A DNA stretch of 64,000 bases from Prosopocoilus inquinatus (taxonomy: Eukaryota; Arthropoda; Insecta; Coleoptera; Lucanidae), in the NCBI GenBank assembly GCA_036172665.1, contig CM069880.1, positions 8,248,501-8,312,500 on the forward strand, in the 5' to 3' direction. Positions 1 to 11,870 of the stretch are shown here, piece after piece (the first letter of the stretch is position 1; the number at the start of each line of letters is the position of its first letter). The position numbers and the translations under genes are program-made. The notes under the pieces were generated by a model that saw only the letters and a program-made list of their open reading frames with translations, did no database searches and was not told the origin of the DNA.

Positions 1-121
1 GAAGTCGTAAATTTTCAACATCATGAACATGCAGTTTACGTATTCGGTTAAATTAAATGAATTATTCCTAAACATTTAAGTACGTATGTACATACAACTT
101 TTAGAATTAAAAAATTCTTAG

Positions 122-312
122 TTAATTAACGGCAAGCGCATCGATTCGATATTTCGATACGCATCGATACGTACCGATTCGATATTTCGATATGTGTCGA
201 TACGTACCGATACGATATTTCGATACATACCGATGCGATATTTCGATATATATCGTTATGTATCGATCGATATAACGATATAGAAATCGTATCGAAATTC
301 GATACACAATTT
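122..312. repeat. Microsatellite-like CGATA/TCGAT array
   Basis: About 190 bp of degenerate short tandem units built from CGATAT, TTCGATA and CGTACCGAT. It reads open on both strands only because the period suits the frame; the resulting Tyr/Ile/Arg repeats are not protein-like. No gene is seen in the first 340 bases. Confidence 0.8.
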
Positions 313-343
313 CCCATGTCGCACCTCTCACTGTTTCAACCAC

Positions 344-1465
344 GGCCAGCTGAATTGATATGTCATATACGGCCTAAAAATGTGTTCCAGTAAAGCAAGC
401 CATGGAGCGTGTCAACTAGCGCCCTCGAACACTAATTAGATGTTACCATGGTTAATATACCGACGCTTACTTTGACAAGTTAAATTTCAAGATGAATTGA
501 CATTACTCATAACCAGGGATAAGAAATGAGCCCACTTGTTCCACGATCAGTACGAAAATTTAGTATTCGGACTGTATTAGTCCCCGCCCAGAGAAACGTG
601 TATGAAGAGCGAACGCTTGCACTGTAACCCCCCCCCCCCTCATTCAGCAACAGCAATTTAAATGCATCGGAGTCGCGGAAGGATTAATTAGTACATTCGG
701 TATAAAAAGAGTGCAATACTAAGTGGGCCGAATTCTTTTCCCTGATCATAACCAAAAATTTCAAGATGACAGTAATTTTGCCACAAGTTTTGAATTAATT
801 TGAGGGCGCCACTTGAGACCCGCTTTTTATTTTTTACTTAATGCTCTTTGGACTGATGCCGATGCTTACTTTGACAACTTAAATTTCCAGATGAATTGAC
901 ATTACTCATAACCAGGGATAAGAAATGAGCCCACTTGTTCCACGATCAGTACGAAAATTTAGTATTCGGACTGTATTAGTCCCCGCCCAGAGAAACGTGT
1001 ATGAAGATCGAACGCTTGCACTGTAACCCCCCCCCCCCCTCACTCAACAGCAATTTAAATGCATCGGAGTCGCGGAAGGATTAATTAGTACATTCGGTAT
1101 AAAAAGAGTGCAATACTAAGTGGGCCGAATTCTTTTCCCTGATCATAACCAAAAATTTCAAGATGACAGTAATTTTGCCACAAGTTTTGAATTAATTTGA
1201 GGGCGCCACTTGTGACCCGCTTTTTATTTTTTACTTAATGCTCTTTGGACTGATGCCGATGCTTACTTTGACAACTTAAATTTCCAGATGAATTGACATT
1301 ACTCATAACCAGGGATAAGAAATGAGCCCACTTGTTCCACGATCAGTACGAAAATTTAGTATTCGGACTGTATTAGTCCCCGCCCAGAGAAACGTCTATG
1401 AAGAGCGAACGCTTGCACTGATGCCGACGCTTATTTTGAGCTGGCCGTGGTTTCAGCCCTGGTTG
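344..1465. repeat. Three tandem copies of a ~397-bp unit with inverted flanking motif
   Basis: The marker AAGAAATGAGCCCACTTG recurs at about 521, 920 and 1317, giving a period of 397-399 bp; the third copy is cut short near 1420. Copies 1 and 2 contain a C homopolymer (about 610-640 and 1026-1040). The array is bracketed by AACCACGGCCAGCT near 344 and its reverse complement near 1440, so it may be the inside of one TIR-bounded element. No coding potential is apparent. Confidence 0.75.
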
Positions 1466-1710
1466 GTCAAAAAACTCACTAAAAAAACGATTGCGTGTAT
1501 TAAAAAAAAAGAACCTCTTTGTTACGGTGTAATTATTACTTGCAGGCATTTAACTTTCACTGATTAATGCGTGTTTGTCATTAACACACGAACAACAGCA
1601 GGATGCGACGTGCTTTTTTTTTCTTTTAAGCGAGCAAGACGCACCAAGCGTACTTTTAATGGATTTTAGCTGTAAATAGAAATTTGTTTTAACTCATTAC
1701 GATTATTTAA

Positions 1711-1863
1711 TATAGGGTGATTCAAAATAAATGGCCGATGAAAAAATAAAATAAATAAAAACTAACGTGCACGTGTCGATTTTTAAGTAAGATAAAATGC
1801 GTTGAGGATTTAGATGTATGTACTTAATTGCAATTCCGTGCACCTATTTTGTATCATCCTGTA
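1711..1863. mobile_element. Short TA-target MITE (TATAGGGTGAT family)
   Basis: The left end TATAGGGTGATTCAAAATA is matched, inverted and with a few mismatches, by the right end, which reads TACAGGATGATACAAAATA on the minus strand. The element is about 153 bp and non-coding. The ends resemble Tc1/mariner-like ends that duplicate TA; the superfamily is an inference. Related ends occur at 19038, 20058, 40334 and 40742. Confidence 0.6.
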
Positions 1864-3288
1864 CATGTGTAAGAGAAAAACTTTGATGATGCGTTTTGCG
1901 CTTGTAAATTATAGTGTATTTATTGATTGGTGAGAGTATTATCGATGATTTGTCCTTGTCATTGTTTGTGATTGAATTATGATATTATTTTGGCCTTTTC
2001 TATTATTGAGTTGCGCTGTTTAACTCGAGGTAAGCCAACACGTAAATTTTCGCCGTTTTCGTGTCAAGACCGCCCCGTTACCGATAAATAAGCGATTTTT
2101 TCGCCATTAAACTGCAGTTTACCTGACCTCGTTCGTAAACGTAAAAATATCATCGTTTTATTAATGCATATACTCCACGCAAGAGTTCGAAAACTCCTGT
2201 GTTTGAGTTTATCAAGGGTGATGGAGATAACGAACAGAGTCAGAGCTACAGCACACATAAACTGATAAAATCCTCTTCTGGACTTATCGAGAAGCCAATT
2301 TATTTAAAATTTAGGCGTACGCTGTTTTTTTTTCTCTTTCTTTTTGAAATTTTAGTTGGGCTCATTTATAAAAATTAATCTGCATCAAGTGCAGATTAGT
2401 TGTAGATTCTAAACCTTGGGTTCAACGCAGATAAGATTAAATGTGAAAGGTGTGATTCATTGACGAGGAATATTTTGCCTGCAATAGGAATTTATTTATC
2501 TCTTTTTTTTGTTTATGGCGCGTATACCTATCTATCTACCATCTAGATATATTTCAAACCAATCAGTTTTTTTTTATGCGAAATGAAAACCTGAAAATCC
2601 AGAGCAGGAATCATTTAATTGCTCTGAACTGAACTGAAAACGAAATTGATTTAAATCGTTTTTCATTCAAACAGCATTTTATTTATTCGATTATACAGGT
2701 GAAATACAACGTTAGTAATTGAAGGATTTCAGTAATAAAAAAAATCGTAAATTAAAGTTGTAACCAAACGCAGAGACATGTCCGGGAACATGCTTGTAGC
2801 TACAACGCAAGCGTGATAATACATAAGTAGAGAGAGACGTGTGTTTACTTGCAAATATCATATCATAATTTTATACATAATACAATATTAAAAAAAAAAA
2901 AATTAATAACAATTTGTAGTAATGAAGAAGTGAATAAATAGTTGCGTTCGTGGTGGGTAAATACCTAACAAAGAAGTGAAGTGAAAAATACTTTAGTGCT
3001 CAAGGCAGCGGCGTTTTATTTCGTCCTCGAACACCTATTTGTTTCGGCATAATTTGGTTTCTTATAACAGTTAATTGAAGTGTTATTTTGATAGAAACGA
3101 AATACCTAAGAAAACACCTGTATTCGATGGCTCGGAAAATTGGAGTGACATAGAAACAGGAATGATTGCGTTGCAAGTATAATTTATTGAATGTTAATAG
3201 ATGCAAATAATTGATTTAATTGGTCGGCATTGGATTGCGTATTTACGTTTATTTAATTCTGAGTAGACACCTAGGTAAAAATACTTAC
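1864..3288. other. AT-rich sequence, probably LRR-gene intron
   Basis: It lies just downstream (minus-strand sense) of the LRR first exon, so it is presumably the start of that gene's first coding intron. No second LRR exon is visible on the minus strand between here and base 1. Short A/T homopolymers are the only structure seen. Confidence 0.5.
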
Positions 3289-3450
3289 GTCAAGATATAT
3301 GCCTTTTGGTAACTGATTGAGTTGGTTGTTTCTACAATCTGTACGTCTTTCCACGGCTGTGCAGGTACATACCGATGGACATGTGTATTCATATGATTGA
3401 ACCAAACCCATAATTAAAATTAAACACCATGAGCAGAGGACCCTACCCAT
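3289..3450 (-). CDS. First coding exon of a secreted/membrane LRR protein (partial)
   Basis: Fifty-four codons from ATG at 3450 to a canonical splice donor (GAC|GTAAGTAT, last exon base 3289, phase 0). Residues 1-19 form a signal peptide with a hydrophobic core (LCSWCLILIMGLV). Residues 24-39 carry the cysteine pattern C-x3-C-x-C-x8-C of a leucine-rich-repeat N-terminal cap, followed by LNQLPKGIYLD, the usual lead-in to the first repeat. An upstream in-frame ATG at 3483 is less likely because it would put a charged stretch before the signal peptide and lies beyond a plausible acceptor (TTTCAG at 3474-3479). A 5'UTR exon may end at 3545 (CAG|GTTAGT), leaving a 71-bp intron. Repeats and any transmembrane segment lie outside the window, so the LRR subfamily cannot be named. 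Confidence 0.75.
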
Positions 3451-3619
3451 TGTGTTTGTATTTGTGCATTTATCTGAAAGCAATTAATGAGCATAGCACA
3501 AATTTTTTGGCCGGAAACACAGCGAAAATAATTCACAAACTAACCTGTCTCGTTGTTTTTAATTGCTTCACATTATTTCACACAGGTTAATTCGTGCGCC
3601 CACCTCAGTATCTAAATCA

Positions 3620-5429
3620 ACATAGATTAAAACCATATCAACTATGTGATAACGTTGGTGTTATCTCGAGCGATTCATTTGCTCACTGATAGTTATGATT
3701 CCTAATTATTTTTTTCTCTCTCACATTTTTCATTAGCTATATTTACCATATTTAACATTTTGCCATTGAATTGGCCTTCATTTTTTTCTAAAACACAATA
3801 ATAATGGGGTAAAATGATTGGTTGCCTTTGTATTCAAGGGGACGGACATTAAGACTGCTCATTCTCTAATTGGATCATTTAGTGTTCAAGTGGACGTCGC
3901 TTCGATAACAAATTCTCCGATTCGTCATTCTGTACTTCGAGGGGGCGTTCCTTTGTTTCATTTTTTTTTATATGAACCTTCCATAGCTATTACTTTTATT
4001 CTTCACTGTACTTTACTTAAATTTATGTTTTAATCTTCATTAATGAAATAAATTTCGATGTTTCTACGATTCAATTAATTAACACATGACAGTTCCACAT
4101 GGCTTTATTTAAAGTATAAATATTTTTCTTTTTATATTACTGCGCAGTTTAATGCAATTTCCTAAATTCAAAATTATTTTGTGCCACACGTGTATGTATT
4201 ATGTACTTACATACGAGCCTAAATTGAACGGAACTCCAATTTACAACAATTTTGCAACAAAAACGTTTAACCCAGTAATTTTTTAATTCTGTTTTTTTTT
4301 TTTTACAATCAAATTTGCTTCCACGACAAATACTATCAAGGTTTATCCAGAACAGCTGCGAACATTTCTGTCAAGCTGTGCAAATAGTGTTTCTATTTCT
4401 GTGTTGTAAAGTCTGATCGATTATTCGTAAAACGTAAACTACAGATGCCTCAGAATTTTGCAGATGAAGTGTTTATTCAGTTTGGATTTTGGACCTCATT
4501 AAATTAAATTACATCAATTACGTTTATGTGCTCGGTTGCATCCTGGTCGAGTTGAGCGTTTGGTTTAGCCACGCTTAATAAATTCAGTCAATCATCTTTG
4601 TAAGAAAAAAAATAAAATGGAAAATGGGATCATTATTTATTAGGCATTCAGGCTAACGTAACTTATGTAACAGTGACATAAATAACTTCACATACATGAG
4701 TTGCATTATTTATTAACATTAATTACCGTACTACAAATAAATACACATTTTTAATTACTCGACATTCAAAATAATTAAAAAAATAAATAAATGGGATATT
4801 TCAAGCATTTACTTATTTATAAAATCATATGCAGTATTTGCTGCAGCGAGGAAAATCCTTCTTTCATTCCTTTCGGCCCTTGCATCATGCAGTCGCAATT
4901 TCACGCTGTAATTCAAGAGACACCTCAACACGAGATTCTTATTTAAAAATATTTTTACCTACTTGCCTGCATTTACTGTTTTATACACGATATAGAAACA
5001 AATCTAAGAAAATCGTTTTGGTTGTACGATTTCAGCAAAACGGATGTGTAATCAAGGCACAAGGGTGCCCTCACGTTAAGTACTACCTGCAACAAATAGA
5101 AAATGCCTGTTATTTAATTAAAACGAATTAAAACCATTTCAAAAAAAAAAAAAGAAAACATAACCTAGAAAACGGAGTATTAATTAGAACTTCAGGTGTG
5201 CGCGTAACTTTCACAGTACACTTACCTTTTAATTTTAACGCCGAAGCAAAGCAAAGCATGCATTTTGCAAACGTTAAATTTCCAATCCGATTTTAATTAA
5301 CCCAAATACTACTCCCTATAACCTCAAAATGGTTTGTTGTAATTCGTACATACACGAGAAGTTAGTTGCAGAATGCGCGGTGTGGATTCCGCTCAAAAGA
5401 GGCCGCTCGGTCCTCCGTGGTCCGTAAAT
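3620..5429. other. AT-rich intergenic sequence, nothing recognised
   Basis: Upstream of the LRR gene. Short open frames are present, including 4829-5131 (100 codons), but none has a recognisable domain or splice context. No tRNA or repeat structure was seen. Confidence 0.5.
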
Positions 5430-6905
5430 AACATTCAAAATTCAATTTTAACGCAATATTAATGCATTAATTCTTCAAAAATCTCAATAACGGAACGCAA
5501 ATGCGTCGGTGTACTTCATACCAGGCAATAAACATTTTTATTTTTTTTTAGTTCGCCTGAAGACTTTCTCGATGATTTCAAATTTGCATTTATTCCCAGT
5601 TAGATTTTGATGATGTATGTAATTTTCTCAGTTTAGAGCTTGTGATTTTTCGGGGGAAGAAAAGTTGAAGAAAGTTGAAGAAAAGTTGAAAACAAAGTTG
5701 CCTTCTTTTTTTTGAAGGTTGCCAGGAAGTGTTTACGCAAAAAACAATTGAAGAGATTTTTACAGTTGCTAGCGTGAAAGGACGCTTCGGGCTTCTGTTA
5801 ATTATTTTCGGAGTTTTGTGCAATTTTTCGAGTTTTGTGATTGTGTTTTGCGATGAATATATTAACAAAAATGTGCTAAGTGCGTGAGTGAAACGTCAGC
5901 TATGGCTGGATTTAAGGTAGGGCTTCTTAAAAAAATATTTAATGTCTCCTTTATTATAGGCGTACATAGTAGGTTGCGCAATGTTTTATGGGGGTTTTGT
6001 AGGTATTTAGTTCTAATTAAATAGTTGCAGATAATTAATTAATATTTTTGGATGATATTTCAGAGCACTGCCGATGATGCATGCCCAACTTGTCATTTTT
6101 TGCTAGTTTTCGAGGGGGGATTTATGTACTTACGTACTTGAATTTCTATAGCTTCGCCCGTGTCCGTGTTCCCTCAATAATATTCAAAATTCAATTTTAA
6201 CGCATTATTAATGCATCCATTCTTTAAAAATCTTAATAAGAAAACGCATACACGTCAATTTATTTCATACGAGGTAACAAACATTTTTGTTTTATTTGTT
6301 TGCCGGACTTGGCCCTACTGTTTCAAATTTTAGTGCTAGAGTCTACTGGATTATTTCGAATTTGTATTTGTTCCTAGTCAAATTTTGATCATGTAATTCT
6401 TTCAGTTTAGAGTTTATGATTTTTTTGGGGGAAGAAAATTGTCGAGAACGAAGTAGCGTTCTTTTTTTTTAAAGGTTGCCAGGAAGTGTTTACGCAAAAA
6501 AAAAACAATTGAAGATCTTTTGCAGCTGCTATCGTGAAAGGAGGCTTCGTTAATTATTTTCGGAATTTTGTGCAATTTTTCCAGTTTTGTGATAAAATAT
6601 ACTAACAAAAATGTGCTAAGTGTGTGAGTGAATCGTCGGCTGTCGCTGGATTTAAGGTAGAGCTTTTTAAAAAATATTTAATGTCGCCATTATTATGGGC
6701 TTACGTAGTAGGTTATCCAAAGTTTTATGGGGTTTTCGTAAACCTAATTCCATACCATAGTTCTAATTAAATAGTTGCAGGTGATTAATTGATATTTTCG
6801 GATGATATTTCATAGCATCGCCGATGATGCTTGCCCAACTTGTCATTTTTTTTCTAGTTTTCGAGGGAAATTTATGTACCCACTTGAATTTCTATAGCTT
6901 TGCCC
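5430..6905. repeat. Tandem duplication, two ~750-bp copies
   Basis: The phrase ATTCAAAATTCAATTTTAAC occurs near 5434 and 6184. The copies stay alignable through GGTTGCCAGGAAGTGTTTAC (about 5717 and 6474) to ATTTCTATAGCTT (about 6142 and 6889). Copy 2 carries small indels. A diverged third fragment (ACACAATAATTGAAG and onward) continues at about 7914-8040 after two transposon insertions. Neither copy encodes a recognisable protein. Confidence 0.8.
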
Positions 6906-6960
6906 GAGTATTATTATTTAACGTAATGCAGAAACACATATTTTTAACGTCCGTTTTAAG

Positions 6961-7140
6961 CAGGGCCGTAGCTAGAGGAGGCTGAGCCTGCCCTGGAAAG
7001 TTTTAAGCGAACGCGACGATGGCCCAATCTAACATGAACATATTTAAAAAAATCGTAAAAAACATTGTAATAAATACTTATGGAGCCTGCCCTACACTAT
7101 AATAAGCCTCCCCTGAATATTTAGCCTGGCTACGGCCCTG
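6961..7140. mobile_element. hAT-type MITE, 180 bp
   Basis: The ends are CAGGGCCGTA and its exact inverse TACGGCCCTG, with imperfect inner extension. The flanking 8-mers GTTTTAAG (left) and GTTTTATG (right) differ at one base, which fits the 8-bp target duplication of hAT elements. The inside is non-coding. Confidence 0.8.
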
Positions 7141-7215
7141 GTTTTATGCCGCATAATTGCAGGATTTATGCAGTTATCATTAACACCAAATCAAGGCTTG
7201 CTTTGAAACTTTTAC

Positions 7216-7913
7216 CAGGGTTGCCATGTCTAGGGAATTTTTCCTAGATCTAGGGAATTCAGAGGTTTTAAAGAGGAAAAGGGAATTTTTATGTTTTTGG
7301 CCAAAACCTAGGGAAAATTGAACAAAGTTCTTCAAATAAATATAATATATTATAATATATAATAAAATATTATTTAAATAAAATAAATAAGATAAAAAAC
7401 ATAAAAGTTGTTATTGCTACCTCTATTACCGCATAACTTATTTATTACCCTTTATTATTGAGCTGAGAAAACCACCATGTTCTGAAAGATTGTAGTTTTT
7501 CAAACGTGAAAAGATATTTTTTAAAAATTATTATTAAATTAACATTAAACCAAAATAAAAAAGTATTAAAATTTATGCCATAAAGTAAGTAGGGACAGCT
7601 AATTTAATAGGTGGATAGAAGTTACAATTTGTTTAATTTTTCTATCGTTTTTATGTATATTTAAAAGAAATATTTTTGTTGTAACTTTTAAATTTTGTTG
7701 GTTTTTATATACCTACACCGTTTACAATATTTATGTTTTTTATAATCATATTTTTTTTTGTTAAATACTCGTACAATAATTAAAATAAAATAAAATAAAG
7801 TGACGTGTTTGACACTTTGGTGATTTACAAAATGCCTACCTTAAGGCTAGGGAAATCTAGGAATTTTGAAACATGAATCTAGGGAATTTGCAAAATTTTA
7901 TCTGGCAACCCTG
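7216..7913. mobile_element. hAT-type MITE, 698 bp, with perfect 8-bp target duplication
   Basis: Terminal inverted repeats CAGGGTTGCCA and TGGCAACCCTG are flanked by the direct repeat ACTTTTAC (7208-7215 and 7914-7921). CAGGG ends with 8-bp duplications are diagnostic of the hAT superfamily. The subterminal motif CTAGGGAA recurs at both ends. The inside is very AT-rich and has no transposase, so the element is non-autonomous. It interrupts the diverged third copy of the 5.4-6.9 kb duplication. Confidence 0.9.
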
Positions 7914-8356
7914 ACTTTTACACAAAAACACAATAATTGAAGAAATAACTGCAGTTTCTGACGTGAACTCGGCGTATTTGTTAATTACTTTTCAGTGACT
8001 TAATAAATATTATAAATATTGTTTGTTTTAAGGTAAGATTATTTAGTGGCGTTTTCTTGATATTACGATCGAGCTTGGAAACAATATTTACATTCACCAA
8101 ATGTAAAAAAAAGAAGATAAAAACCGAATTAAGACAACACATGGCAATAAACAACAAAATCAAATTTGACAGGTTGGCAACTAGCGAGCGGCATTTAGTA
8201 ACTTCCCGAAAACAATTTTTTACTAGCTTCACGTTAATGTTGGAAGTAAATATTGATGTTAGTCATGGAAAGTAGCGTGGGATCAGTGCAATTAATTTTG
8301 ATATCTCAACCTGTATTTCCGAATTTTCTATGATCACTGAAATTACTTAATCACTT

Positions 8357-8772
8357 AATCAGTGGCGTAGAATCCAGCCGATTTATAAAGGTGCATTTGG
8401 TGGGGATGTGCCAGGGCTAAAAGTAGTTGGTCGAGGGGTGGGGGGAGGAAATATATTTACTGTTTAATATTAAAAGCTGTTAGCACAAGGATAATAATAA
8501 TAATTAAAAAAATAATTTTGTCATTTGTTTGAACAGAATAAATAATTTTTAACATAAAATACTCTACATTTAATCAGTGGCGTAGAATCCAGCCGATTTA
8601 TAAAGGTGCATTTGGTAGGGATGTGCCAGGGCGAAAAGTGGTTGGTCGAGGGGTGGGAGGAGGAAATGTATTTACTGTTTAATATTAAAAGCTGTTAGCA
8701 CAAGGATAATAATAATAATTAAAGAAATAATTTTGTCATTTGTTTGAACAGAATAAATAATTTTTAACGTCA
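8357..8772. repeat. Tandem duplication of ~215 bp (2 copies)
   Basis: AATCAGTGGCGTAGAATCC starts at 8357 and 8572. The copies are almost identical (for example AGGGATAATAATAATAATT-like inner tracts and TTGTTTGAACAGAATAAA), so the duplication is recent. The AGTGGCGTAG start resembles a transposon-end motif also found in the 173-bp satellite. Confidence 0.85.
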
Positions 8773-9275
8773 AGATTATTGCATAGATGCTTTGTAATTA
8801 AGTACTACCACTACTACTATTAAAATTTTAGATGCTTGATTGAAAATAGAAAAATAGATTAAAACGTGGCAATTATTTTTAAATAGTTGCTGTGTTACTG
8901 TGTGCAACATAAAATAAAACTTTCCGGAAAAGGTTATTGTTGTGTAAGCAAATGATCGTGTGTGTCAGCATCAGCAATTTCGAATGCATAAATTCCATAC
9001 AGAACTGGCCAGATAAGTCTCGGACCTTTCTTAATACTCGAAATCACCAGTCATCTGGATAATACGCAAATTCAATTTTTATTACTAGCCGAATCCAATA
9101 TTTTGCAATTTATAGGGCCGATCCAATATTTTCGACGGAGATTTGACGTCAAGATGCGTGATACATTATTACACGTAAGTAGATTATATGTATGACAGAT
9201 CGTTTATTGTTATAACTGTTTAGTGTGTTAATTAAATATCTATGCGCAGGATTACTTCCAATTAATTTAATAACG

Positions 9276-9350
9276 TAGGAGTTATTGAACAGCAACATCC
9301 CACGATCGCTTTTTAACCTGATATTACAATAGGATAGACAAATTGAAGCG
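9276..9350 (+). mobile_element. Fragment of the foldback family of 20.5 kb
   Basis: The segment reading GATCGCTTTTTAACCTG then ATAGACAAATTGAAGCGGG matches, with mismatches, the outer module at about 20540-20600. It is a short diverged relic. The remainder of 8773-10722 is AT-rich with a (TTA)n tract near 9900 and no gene seen. Confidence 0.7.
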
Positions 9351-10722
9351 GGTTTGCTACATAATAAGTTATTATGAAACTTAAACCATTTCTTATGGTA
9401 GAAGGAAACGTAATTCCTTTACGTAAATATCAGGAAAATACCTAAATAAATATTTTTCTTTGAATACAATAATGGGTATATCACTATTTTTTAATGAAAC
9501 TCAATATTTGTTAATTAAGTAAGTATAAGTTCGAGTTATCTGCAACTTTAATTAAAAAAACACTTGTATATACATATGTATCTAGAAATTTATTTGAGCT
9601 TTCGAGAAAGCTTTCGGTGAATCAGACTAAATTAAGAATAGGTTGTTTTTATCGATTAACACTCGATGTCGCTTCTCTTACATCTAATAATACGAAAGAA
9701 TTTCTTTTGAAACACATTCGGCCATTGTATTCTAGCAAAAGATGTTCGCTTTGAAATAAGCGGGTCTAAAATAATCCCGAAGGCAAATAAATCAATAATG
9801 AGAAAGTTTTTATTCTTAAAGCAGAAGGTCTCGGATATGTCATTCCTTTTTTTTGTATATTAGGAAAAAATATAAGAAAAATGCATAATTTCCTTGAAAT
9901 TTTATTATTATTGTTATTGTTATTATTATTAAGAGGAAGAATTTAAGAAAAACCGTGTATAAGAATATTAATCATTCATTTTATTGACTTAGCTTCTGAT
10001 ATAAGTCTTATTTTAAGTTTGATTTTTGTTTTTAACATAAAAGTAAAAAAAAATTAATGCAAATACAAATTACATAAGACAATAAAATACATAGTTTTAG
10101 AAAACGAGTCGAAGACGAGTTTTCTAAATGGCTTCTTCTTAAACATGAAAAAAATCTTAAAAATCGGCGTTATTTTGTACTGTCACATGAGGAATATTTG
10201 TTTTGTTGATGGCGGTTGATGAAATTGGTTGATGCTTAAAATAATTTCAAAGTTTAGAGGTTATCCTATAATTATATATTTTGTGAGCTTATAAAGTATT
10301 TTAGTTATGTTTTTGTAATTTAGGATGCTTTGTAATTTAAAGCGTGTATAACTTGGAGGTTCTTTTTTATTTGTAATTTAATATTTGAAGAAATCTAGCA
10401 GCGTATGTCGCCACCAACCTGACAAAATAAAATTTCGGATGCTTTAATGTTCTACTTTATGAAACCCAAATGACTACTTTGAGTTTTATAATGTAGCTCA
10501 TTGAAGCACCGAAATAGAAAAATTTTAATAAATATATGTGCTAGTAGCGAAAAAAATAATATACATATAAATCTCGGGTCCGAAGATTTTTTAGTTTGGC
10601 TAAAAAAATATCTTCGCACCCTTGGTTTGTAATTAATATTAAATGGACGTGATAATCTAGTGCGATTTTATGCGATAATTGAAATACATATTTTTTTCTC
10701 AAGATTAAATAGGAAACTCACT

Positions 10723-10850
10723 TATAGTGTTTTCGATTTGTCGCTCTGGACCATTCTTAGAGTATTTCCTTCTTGTTTTAAACTCGTGTAAAAACAGAGG
10801 ACAGAGATACTCTCAAAGTGCTCTAGAGCAGTCAATCGAAAACGCTATTA
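10723..10850. mobile_element. Hairpin MITE, ~128 bp
   Basis: Left arm TATAGTGTTTTCGATTTG and right arm (minus strand) TAATAGCGTTTTCGATTG extend as imperfect inverted repeats of about 44 bp through CTCTGGA/CTCTAGA and TTAGAGTAT/TGAGAGTAT. Little sequence lies between the arms. The target-site class is unclear; TA is possible. Confidence 0.7.
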
Positions 10851-11109
10851 GTTGAAAGGAGATCTTTGAATAATGGCTATCAGGCGCACGATCAGGTTTG
10901 AATGTATTTTTGATATTTTAAAAAGAATCTTAAAATTTTTGAAAAAAGTAATTAGAAAAACTAAAAGCGTATTAATTAAAAAAGGAAAACGTATGCCCAA
11001 AACGCGCGTCAAAATTTTGTGCCTTTAGATCGGTGTAATTGAACACTGTGTGTCGATACGCTGGAAAGTGTTTTCGATAAAAGAAAAGAAGGCAATTAGA
11101 CCAATTAAT

Positions 11110-11870
11110 TTGTCGTTGAATATTTGTTGTGTCACGTGTGTCGGCTGAATGTTTGCAAGCAGGAGTGTCGTTTTTGTGGAGCTTGAGAGTACATATTTCG
11201 ATTTTGTTGGAGTGCTGACATAGATATCGTAAATGCGCTCATGTTTGTTTATTATTTCATGACGAGAGGAACGGAAGCATTGTGTATTTTTATCTGTTAG
11301 AAAGTTTAACGAATAATTATATGCGGCTAATTAATTTAGATCGTTGAATATTTGTTGTGTCGGTAAGGCCCGGTTTTTCAATTGATGGTAAAGTGATGGT
11401 TACTTACTGCTGGGATAAACTTAACCTCTTTGGTAACGTGCTTGTTAAACAAAATCTCCAATTATAAATAAAATACCAAAAAAGTAGAGTCGTACAGTTG
11501 CTCGTACACATTTATTTATCCCCTCTGCATGTTTACCGCTATCAAGCAAATTTACTGGCTGTTAGTTTACCTTCTTGTTAAAAGGAATTTATGACACTGT
11601 TAAGACTACCAATACTTTGATAAACTCATTTTCTGTGCCAACAATCGGATAACACTAACAGTCACTTTACCAATCGATTGAAAAACCGGGCCTAAAGGAG
11701 CTAACGGCTGTATGTTTGTGTGCAAGAGTGTCGTTTTTGTGGAGTATGATAGTACATATTTCGGTTTTGTTGGTGTGCTGACATAGATATCGTAAATGCG
11801 CCCACGTTTGTTTATTATTTCATGACGAGAGGAACGGGAGCATTGTGTATTTTTATCCGTTGGAAAGTTT
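11110..11870. repeat. Tandem duplication of ~220 bp interrupted by a MITE
   Basis: The phrases GTGTCGTTTTTGTGGAG, CTGACATAGATATCGTAAAT and TTATTTCATGACGAGAGGAA occur once at about 11166-11280 and again at about 11726-11835. The PIF-like MITE at 11367-11692 sits between the two copies. Confidence 0.8.
11367..11692. mobile_element. PIF/Harbinger-type MITE, 326 bp
   Basis: Both ends read GGCCCGGTTTTTCAAT inward (16 bp exact), and the inverted repeat continues imperfectly through GGTAAAGTGA and GTTA. TAA flanks both ends (11364-11366 and 11693-11695), matching the 3-bp TWA/TAA target duplication of PIF/Harbinger elements. There is no transposase inside. Confidence 0.88.

Noticed and set aside
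122..343. Tyr/Arg/Ile repeat ORF
   Set aside because: Artefact of the CGATA-type microsatellite.
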